Source: Rhodopirellula sp. (GTDB taxonomy: Bacteria; Planctomycetota; Planctomycetia; Pirellulales; Pirellulaceae). Taken from it: a DNA stretch of 41,043 nt. Below are positions 35,558-41,043 of this stretch, piece by piece. The position numbers were made by a program, and so were the translations under genes. The notes under the pieces are model-generated. The model was not told the DNA's origin. It did not search any database and saw only the letters and a list, made by a program, of their open reading frames with translations. The stretch's first letter is position 1; each line of letters opens with the position of its first letter. The DNA is taken from positions 192,138 to 233,180 of the forward strand of contig NZVD01000060.1 in NCBI GenBank assembly GCA_002701385.1, read 5' to 3'.

Positions 35558-35559
35558 GA

Positions 35560-37446
35560 TTATTGATTCACTATGAATTCAAGGGTATTGAAGGCCACGA
35601 TGCAGAATTCGGTGTAAACAGCAGCCTTGCCTGGATCGAGATCGGCCGGCAGCGGAGTGGGTGTCACTTGTTTTAGTTCGTCGAGAGAAGCATTCGCCGA
35701 TGCTTTGAGGCTACGGGTGAAAAAATCTCGAGCCGCTTGCAGGATTTCTGGTTCAGGCTCCCGACTCCAACATCGTCGCAACACTTCGCGAATGAATTTG
35801 TCGTCGTCCTGACAATCAGGCAGAATGTCACCGGCCATTTTACGAGCCAAATCAAGCGTCAGCTTTGAATTAAATAGAATCAATGCTTGCGGCGCCGTTG
35901 TCGACTTTTGTCGCTGAGGGCAACTCACGTTTGCGTCGGGCCTATCAAATGCCTCGAAAAGTGGATATCGCAGATTCCGACGAGCAAACACATAAACACT
36001 GCGGCGATAATGATCGCTCTCGTTTGGCGACACATCCCATTGATTCTTCAACAACGTCTGAGCGACCTCCTTCTGCAATGGCGGTCTCACACCAGGCCCC
36101 CCCATCTCATACTGTTTCAGTCCAGCCGCCATTATCATGGCATCTCGAATCACTTCACCATCAAGACGTTGCCGAGGAAACCGACTCCAAAGCAAATTAT
36201 CCGGATCAGCTTTCTTGTTCTCTTCAAACTGCTCCGACTCCTGACTCGCCTGCCGATAGGTGGCACTGGTCATGATCAATTTATGCATGGCCTTCAAATC
36301 CCAGTGCTGTTGAAACTCGGCAGCAAGCCAATCCAATAACTCCGGGTGTGTTGGCGAAGTTCCCATGATCCCAAAATCGCTCAGAGTTGAAACCAGCCCT
36401 GTCCCAAAGTGCTGTTGCCAAAGACGATTCATCATGACGCGTGCAGTTAACGGGTGCTTCCGGTCTACGAGCCAGCGAGCCAAAGCAAGCCTACGCCCCG
36501 ATGTACCGCTAGGCGTTTTTCCTATCGCTGGCACCGTACCTATGGACACTACTCGCAAAAATCCAGGCTCCAGCTCCAATTCAGGTTTATCAAAATCACC
36601 ACGAGTCATTAAATATGCCGGCTGCGGCTCACCTTGTTCTTTTAAGGCACTCACACTCTGATTTTTCGTCACATGCACGGCTGGCTGAAACAAGGCTCGC
36701 ATCCGATAGAAATCCGCCTGGCTGATTGGATCAAACTTATGGTCATGACACTGTGCACACCCGACCTGCAAACCCATAAAGACGGCTCCTACCGTGCTCG
36801 TCAGTTCATTGAGTAGTGAATGTCGTCGCTCAATCTGTGAATTGATATCCGGCATGTCCGGTCCTGCAAGACAAAACATCGTTGGTGTTTGATCGCTATT
36901 CGGACTTATCTCGTCCGCCGCCAGCTGCTGCATAACAAATTTGTCATAGGGTAGGTTTGAATTAAAAGCAGAAATCACCCAGTCACGATACTTCCAAGCC
37001 GTCGCCCTAACTTTGTCATGTTCAAAGCCATCGGTTTCTGCAAATCTGGCCAAATCCATCCAATGCTGCGCCTGACGCTCGCCAAATCTGGGAGAGGCGA
37101 GTAGTTGATCAATAAGCTCGACATAACTTTGGTCGGCCACGACTTCGTCGTATGAAGGGAGCAATCCCGTCAAATCCAGATGTGCTCGACGAACCAGTGC
37201 GCGGTGTTCTGCCTCTGGCATTGGATTAATACCCACGTCATTTAGTTGCTTCAGGACAAAGAAGTCGATTGGATTTTGAGGCCAGTCACCATCCTTCACT
37301 ACAGGCAGAGGCGGACGCTCAATCGGCATAAAGGACCAATGCTCTCGATCCTCATCAAGAATCGGTAGCTCCTGATATTCTTCCACTCCCAGACTCAGGC
37401 CACTTAACAACGAAAGCAAAAAAACCAATCCGGTCTTCTTTCTCAT
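35560..37446 (-). CDS. DUF1549 / DUF1553 exported cytochrome-like protein
   Basis: A 628-residue exported protein with a short signal peptide (about residues 1-20). DUF1549 spans about 55-260, with one heme-type motif C-A-Q-C-H in VGCAQCHDHKFDP near residue 232. DUF1553 spans about 310-610, recognised by RRLALARWLVDRKHPLTARVMMNRLWQQHFGTG and the RFPRQRLDGEVIRDAMI segment. It lacks the N-terminal PSCyt1 domain of its larger neighbour. The ATG directly abuts the TAA of the preceding DUF1501 gene (TAAATG), so translation is coupled. Near the C-terminus the repeat motif lies inside the coding sequence, encoding QVTPTP. Confidence 0.9.
   Translation of the reverse strand: MRKKTGLVFLLSLLSGLSLGVEEYQELPILDEDREHWSFMPIERPPLPVVKDGDWPQNPIDFFVLKQLNDVGINPMPEAEHRALVRRAHLDLTGLLPSYDEVVADQSYVELIDQLLASPRFGERQAQHWMDLARFAETDGFEHDKVRATAWKYRDWVISAFNSNLPYDKFVMQQLAADEISPNSDQTPTMFCLAGPDMPDINSQIERRHSLLNELTSTVGAVFMGLQVGCAQCHDHKFDPISQADFYRMRALFQPAVHVTKNQSVSALKEQGEPQPAYLMTRGDFDKPELELEPGFLRVVSIGTVPAIGKTPSGTSGRRLALARWLVDRKHPLTARVMMNRLWQQHFGTGLVSTLSDFGIMGTSPTHPELLDWLAAEFQQHWDLKAMHKLIMTSATYRQASQESEQFEENKKADPDNLLWSRFPRQRLDGEVIRDAMIMAAGLKQYEMGGPGVRPPLQKEVAQTLLKNQWDVSPNESDHYRRSVYVFARRNLRYPLFEAFDRPDANVSCPQRQKSTTAPQALILFNSKLTLDLARKMAGDILPDCQDDDKFIREVLRRCWSREPEPEILQAARDFFTRSLKASANASLDELKQVTPTPLPADLDPGKAAVYTEFCIVAFNTLEFIVNQ
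35655..35669 (-). repeat. AGTGNCACCCACT repeat, copy 7 (within coding sequence)
   Basis: GAGTGGGTGTCACTT on the plus strand, inside the DUF1553 gene and about 90 bp before its stop codon. On the coding strand it reads AAGTGACACCCACTC and encodes Q-V-T-P-T-P. The frame is open across it, so the copy has been accepted into the protein. Confidence 0.75.
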
Positions 37447-38877
37447 TTAGACGGCCTCCACGATGTGAGCTTCCTGAGGGCCCGTAAGTCGTTCTTCTAG
37501 GCCGTTATGAAAGTAGGATAACTCGAGATGGTCCACGCCCATCAAGTGTAGAATCGTTGCATGAAAATCACGTACATGAACTCGATCTTCCGCCGCTCGC
37601 AATCCAATCGCATCCGTAGCCCCTAACGCTCGACCACCTTCAATCCCCGCTCCGGCCAGCCAGCTACAATAGCCCCATGGATTGTGATCTCGACCCTTGC
37701 CCTGCTCGCTCATGGGCATCCTACCGAACTCACCACACCAAATCACAAGAGTATCATCGAGCAAGCCTCGTTGAGATAGGTCGGTCAGCAACCCTGCCAC
37801 GGGCAGATCAGTACTTCCGCAGTACTTTGTATGGTTACTTAAAACATCCTTATGAGCATCCCACCCAAGCGTGTCGCCGGAATGCACCTGAACAAACCGA
37901 ACACCACGCTCGATCATACGACGTGCTAGTAAACATCGACGACCGAATTCCGCTGTCTCTTTATTGTCCAGTCCGTACAAGCGATGTGTTGCGGCCGTTT
38001 CCTCGTCAATGTCTACTAATGCGGGCGCTGCAGCTTGCATCCGAAAAGCCAATTCATACGCTGCGATTCGAGCCTGCAATTCGTCATCTTCGCCAACGCG
38101 TTGCAGAAAATCGCCATTAATCCCCTGCAAGAGCGAAAAGGCATGGTTTTGTTTCTCAGCGGAGATCCCAGGCTGGGGAGCTAGATTCAAAATAGGTGCT
38201 TTCCCGGGTCGCATCGTCACGCCCTGATAGCTGGCGGGCAAATAGCCGCTTCCCCAGGCCGGTGGACCACCCTTGAGACCACCACCAGGATCCGGAAGCA
38301 CAACAAAGGCCGGCATGTCTCGGTTCTCAGTTCCCAAACCATAGGCTACCCAGCTGCCAACGCTTGGATGCCCCATTAGAATATTACCCGTATTCATTTG
38401 GTACACGGACTGTGGATGATTCACACTATCGCCATGCATCGAGCGAATCACACATAGGCGATCAGCATGTTGGGCAGTATGTGGAAGAAAGTCACTAATC
38501 TCAAGTCCCGACTCACCATGCTTCCTAAACGGCTTGATTGGACCGAGCAGCGGGTTCTTTGCAACATTGCGGCGCGTCATCACCGAACCAAACGAATCTG
38601 GGACCGGCTGTCCGGCATATTTCACTAAGTCCGGCTTGGGATCAAACAGATCTACATGACTCGGCCCGCCATGCATAAACAGCCAGATCACTCGCGTAGC
38701 CCGTGGCGTATAATGCGGCTCCTTCGGAGCATGTAAGTCTGGCTTCGGTGATTCCGCTGCAACAGCCTGCTCTGCCAACATCGCCTTTAAGGCAACGAGG
38801 CCGGCTCCGCCCCCCATCGATGCCAACATTTGGCGACGTGACAATCGAGGCAAGTTAATATCGGTACTTGCCATCAT
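37447..38877 (-). CDS. DUF1501 family Tat-exported protein
   Basis: A 476-residue DUF1501 protein with a twin-arginine signal: LSRRQMLASMGGGAGLVALKAML at residues 12-35. The family body includes TRVIWLFMHGGPSHVDLFDPKPDLVKY near residue 61, GHPSVGSWVAYGLGTEN, GRRCLLARRMIERGVRFVQVHSGD, and TLVIWCGEFGRMPMSEQGKGRDHNPWGY. The last is more complete than in the other DUF1501 gene. The ATG at 38877 overlaps the rhomboid gene end by 23 bp; a second ATG at 38874 is equally possible. It is directly joined to the DUF1549/DUF1553 gene downstream. The family is expanded in planctomycetes with no proven function. Confidence 0.9.
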   Translation of the reverse strand: MMASTDINLPRLSRRQMLASMGGGAGLVALKAMLAEQAVAAESPKPDLHAPKEPHYTPRATRVIWLFMHGGPSHVDLFDPKPDLVKYAGQPVPDSFGSVMTRRNVAKNPLLGPIKPFRKHGESGLEISDFLPHTAQHADRLCVIRSMHGDSVNHPQSVYQMNTGNILMGHPSVGSWVAYGLGTENRDMPAFVVLPDPGGGLKGGPPAWGSGYLPASYQGVTMRPGKAPILNLAPQPGISAEKQNHAFSLLQGINGDFLQRVGEDDELQARIAAYELAFRMQAAAPALVDIDEETAATHRLYGLDNKETAEFGRRCLLARRMIERGVRFVQVHSGDTLGWDAHKDVLSNHTKYCGSTDLPVAGLLTDLSQRGLLDDTLVIWCGEFGRMPMSEQGKGRDHNPWGYCSWLAGAGIEGGRALGATDAIGLRAAEDRVHVRDFHATILHLMGVDHLELSYFHNGLEERLTGPQEAHIVEAV

Positions 38878-39793
38878 CCTGCCCTCGCCGTTGTTTCATC
38901 AGTTCGCTGTATCGCTCGAGCGTCTTTCGTTGACGCGCCGTCAAACTCGATTCACCCTTTTCATATACTCTTTTAAGGATCTCTTCGCCCTGTTCAATTA
39001 GCTGACGCTCAGCACTGGGTTCATCCGCTACAACTTCCTGGACCTGTTCGTCCCGATACACTGACAACTTCGGCTTACGCTTTCCATTGAAGCTAAACAT
39101 CCGTCCGAAATCTAACTTCAATAAGAAGTAAGCAGCAGCAAAACCAGCACCACCAAGATGGGCCTGCCAGGCAATCGCGGAACCACTCCCGTGTGCTTGA
39201 TTCACGGCGGTCATAATGTCATAGCCAACATAGAGAACGCCAAGTAACCAGGCCGGCATGGGGAGCACTCCCCATAACAAAATCTTCTCATGCGGGTATA
39301 AGAAACAAAAAAGGATCACGATGGCTACCACGCCACCTGAAGCGCCAATAGCCTGTCGAAATTCATCGCCCATGGTAGCGGCAACAAATATGAGCCCGCT
39401 AAACACAATGGCTAGCAAGTAAAATCGTAGAAACTCCGCCGAGCCGTAACGCTGTTCAATAAATCGCCCGAACATCCAAAGAACAAAACAGTTACCAAGG
39501 ATATGCCATATACTTCCCTGAATCTCCCAGAATGGGGAATGCATAAACCCATAGCTAACCACTCGCCACAATTCCCAGGGAGAGGAGAAAAAGTCATTCC
39601 CGATCGCCAGGGCGTCGTAGACGACTTCCGTCGTTAGTGATGTAGACGTGCAGAGTAACCAGCACACGAGATAAACAGCGACATTGATTATGACGAGCTT
39701 ATTAGTAATCGAAGCATTACTGAATTTGCGCACCACTCGCGTACGCTGTGGAGTTTGATCTTCCTGATAGTAATCTCGGTCATAGATACCCAT
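38855..39793 (-). CDS. Rhomboid family intramembrane serine protease
   Basis: A 312-residue membrane protein with six or more hydrophobic helices. The catalytic Ser lies in IGASGGV near residue 151 and the catalytic His in WQAHLGGAGFAAAY near 210. The L1-loop WR-type and HILGNCFVLWMFG segments near 95-110 also match. The N-terminal 30 residues are polar and probably cytoplasmic. The C-terminal 80 residues are charged and helical (EEILKRVYEKGESSLTARQRKTLERYSELMKQRR), resembling the cytoplasmic tails of other planctomycete rhomboids. It would cleave single-pass membrane proteins within the membrane; the substrate is unknown. Its 3' end overlaps the DUF1501 gene, so the two may be co-transcribed. 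Confidence 0.88.
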   Translation of the reverse strand: MGIYDRDYYQEDQTPQRTRVVRKFSNASITNKLVIINVAVYLVCWLLCTSTSLTTEVVYDALAIGNDFFSSPWELWRVVSYGFMHSPFWEIQGSIWHILGNCFVLWMFGRFIEQRYGSAEFLRFYLLAIVFSGLIFVAATMGDEFRQAIGASGGVVAIVILFCFLYPHEKILLWGVLPMPAWLLGVLYVGYDIMTAVNQAHGSGSAIAWQAHLGGAGFAAAYFLLKLDFGRMFSFNGKRKPKLSVYRDEQVQEVVADEPSAERQLIEQGEEILKRVYEKGESSLTARQRKTLERYSELMKQRRGQDDGKYRY

Positions 39794-39835
39794 GACCTCA
39801 TTTTACCCGAGAGTGAGTAAACCGCGACTAGAAGT

Positions 39836-39862
39836 CAGGCAATTATTCTTCTGAATTGCCTG
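39836..39862 (-). other. 9-bp hairpin overlapping the stop codon of the last gene
   Basis: CAGGCAATT / AATTGCCTG (39836-39844 and 39854-39862) form a perfect 9-bp stem with a 9-nt loop. The TAA stop (39845-39843) begins at the stem-loop junction. The minus-strand sequence after the stem (ACTTCTAG) has only a weak T content, so it may be a weak terminator or a stabilising 3' structure. Confidence 0.5.
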
Positions 39863-41043
39863 CGGCCTTTTGCGCTTCTTCGGTTCTGGCATCGATCTCA
39901 TCTTCCAGTTGTTGCTGACGAGTCGCTAATGACTGAGCCAAAGCCTGATTCCGATCAAATATCTCAGCCAATGCCGTTGTCATGCGCGTTACTTCTGACT
40001 GCAAAGCCTGAGCATAGAGATCCGCTTCATGCTCGTCTCGACGATGCAATTCAAGATCCAGTTCCAATTCTTTCTTTTCCTGCTTCCGATACGCTATCTG
40101 TACTGAAGCATCGTTTCGGGCTGCAGTCGTCGCCACAATGTCATGTCTTGCATTGTCATCACTGAAGGCAAGAGTCTGCAAACGAGCTTCATAAGCATGG
40201 AAGACATGATTGTAGTCATGAAGCGGGCGAACAAAGTACTCCAGGATTTTACGAGCAACAGGGTCTACGCCTTCAGCACCAGAAACAAGTACTTCCACCG
40301 GGACGATTCGATTGTCCTGAATAATCTTCTCTGCTGCTGCGATGTAAGCAATATCGTTTTCTTTGAAATCGATCGTGTCTTTGTCGTTACCCGTGTTAAC
40401 CGCGGTTGTTCCATCCGCCTGACTATATTCGACCGTACTAGGCGTCTTGTGGTAATACAAGGGAATGATCGCTTCCCCAGCCTGGAACACGCCTGCTTCT
40501 GTTAAAGCCGCCTGTGCATCATCTCCATTCACCTTTTGAGATAACGTCGTATCTTGAGTGAATTGCAGTTTGTACCAAATGTTCTTGGGGTCCACTTCGC
40601 GATTATTAAGCGGACTTCCGTCAGCAACGAATTCTTCGACCAACTTGTTTCCTAATGGGATGAGATTGATCTGGTTTCTGGCCAGGATCTCGTTGTTGTT
40701 AGCAATCACGTGCTGATTTTGAGCAAGAGGCTCAACAACCGTTCTAAACAGCTGGGATATATTGTCGCTGTTCATTTCCCCAAACAATGGAGAAGAATTA
40801 TCCAAGCCACCCTGAGCTAATTGGTCGTATTTGTCAGAAGCTCGCGATGCGAATTTGAAATGTGAATCAGCCGGCATGGTCTCATACATAGACACGGTCA
40901 ATCCATTAACTAGGATACCCGCATTGAAGATTCGTGGAGCGAAGGCACACTTGATCGTAATGGCTCCGCCATTGACCGTATCGACGTCATACTCGCCAAG
41001 ATAAACAGCTGGGACTTTCATTTTCTCTGGAGCGGCAGGCGCT
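39843..41043 (-). CDS. Coiled-coil protein of unknown function (N-terminus cut by window edge)
   Basis: About 400 residues are visible. The frame stays open past the ATG at 41021 to the window edge and reads APAAPEKMKVPAVYLGEYDVDT, so the true start is probably further upstream, perhaps after a membrane anchor and Ala/Pro linker. The central part is a mixed alpha/beta domain I do not recognise. From about residue 300 of the visible part to the end, Glu/Lys/Arg/Gln-rich helices (YRKQEKKELELDLELHRRDEHEADLYAQAL ... QQQLEDEIDARTEEAQKA) form a coiled coil. No enzyme motif is evident. The stop lies within a 9-bp stem-loop. The rhomboid gene starts 49 bp downstream on the same strand. Confidence 0.6.
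   Translation of the reverse strand, partial: APAAPEKMKVPAVYLGEYDVDTVNGGAITIKCAFAPRIFNAGILVNGLTVSMYETMPADSHFKFASRASDKYDQLAQGGLDNSSPLFGEMNSDNISQLFRTVVEPLAQNQHVIANNNEILARNQINLIPLGNKLVEEFVADGSPLNNREVDPKNIWYKLQFTQDTTLSQKVNGDDAQAALTEAGVFQAGEAIIPLYYHKTPSTVEYSQADGTTAVNTGNDKDTIDFKENDIAYIAAAEKIIQDNRIVPVEVLVSGAEGVDPVARKILEYFVRPLHDYNHVFHAYEARLQTLAFSDDNARHDIVATTAARNDASVQIAYRKQEKKELELDLELHRRDEHEADLYAQALQSEVTRMTTALAEIFDRNQALAQSLATRQQQLEDEIDARTEEAQKAAGNSEE

Larger units (their letters stand above)
35412..35559. other. Intergenic region with paired repeat copies 5 and 6
   Basis: No gene fits here. The two 15-bp repeats are in opposite orientation and 49 bp apart. No clear promoter or terminator pair was found by eye. 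The repeats may themselves act as a terminator-like structure or as a protein-binding site between the two DUF1553 genes. Confidence 0.5.

Noticed and set aside
30756-35669. CRISPR array
   Set aside because: The repeat copies are 15-21 bp, irregularly spaced, in both orientations and located at gene ends, with no uniform spacers and no cas genes.

Overview
The window reads as chromosomal DNA of a planctomycete (phylum Planctomycetota). The basis is the density of families almost confined to that phylum: DUF1549/DUF1553 cytochrome-like proteins, DUF1501 Tat-type proteins, a PSCyt1-WD40 protein and PPC-domain exported proteins. The genus cannot be resolved from the sequence. Genes are closely packed, and no tRNA, rRNA, CRISPR array, phage or transposase gene was seen.

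Layout. Positions 1-5304 (minus strand) hold a three-gene exported operon: a PPC/TIG-type protein, a BIG2-DUF1549-DUF1553 protein, and a PSCyt1-WD40 protein cut by the window edge. A good sigma-70-type promoter lies ahead of it. Positions 5443-7262 (plus) encode a secreted alpha/beta hydrolase and a SAM methyltransferase. After an AT-rich terminator, 7424-13614 (plus) is a metabolic operon: a shikimate dehydrogenase-like AroE, BioD, GlnE and a flavoprotein. It converges on a primary-type sigma factor gene (13636-15192, minus) whose terminator is built into the end of the flavoprotein gene. A 950-bp gene-free stretch with several dyads follows. Positions 16144-19051 (plus) carry an SDR enzyme, a small membrane protein, an alpha/beta hydrolase and a DUF2617-like protein with its own promoter. 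Positions 19094-28745 (minus) carry a CPBP protease, a TPR protein, a receiver-domain protein, serine hydroxymethyltransferase, a lipoprotein metallopeptidase, a DEAD-box helicase, a TlpA-like thioredoxin and a HEAT-like protein. Positions 28845-29417 (minus) encode a glutathione peroxidase with an in-frame TGA at the catalytic cysteine position. Divergent to it is a PmoA-like (DUF6807) exported protein. Positions 30996-38877 (minus) hold two DUF1501/DUF1553 pairs. Last come a rhomboid protease and a coiled-coil protein cut by the right edge.

The two most notable observations are these. First, the glutathione peroxidase appears to be a selenoprotein: TGA replaces the catalytic Cys, all other active-site motifs are intact, and a SECIS-like hairpin sits at the expected distance. 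Second, a short palindromic repeat family (AGTGNCACCCACT) occurs seven times between 30.7 and 35.7 kb, with three copies starting at or just after stop codons and one copy inside a coding sequence. Sequence-level oddities also occur in GlnE (the N-terminal deadenylylase site looks dead) and AroE (altered shikimate-binding motif).

All functional calls come from reading motifs by eye; no database search was run.
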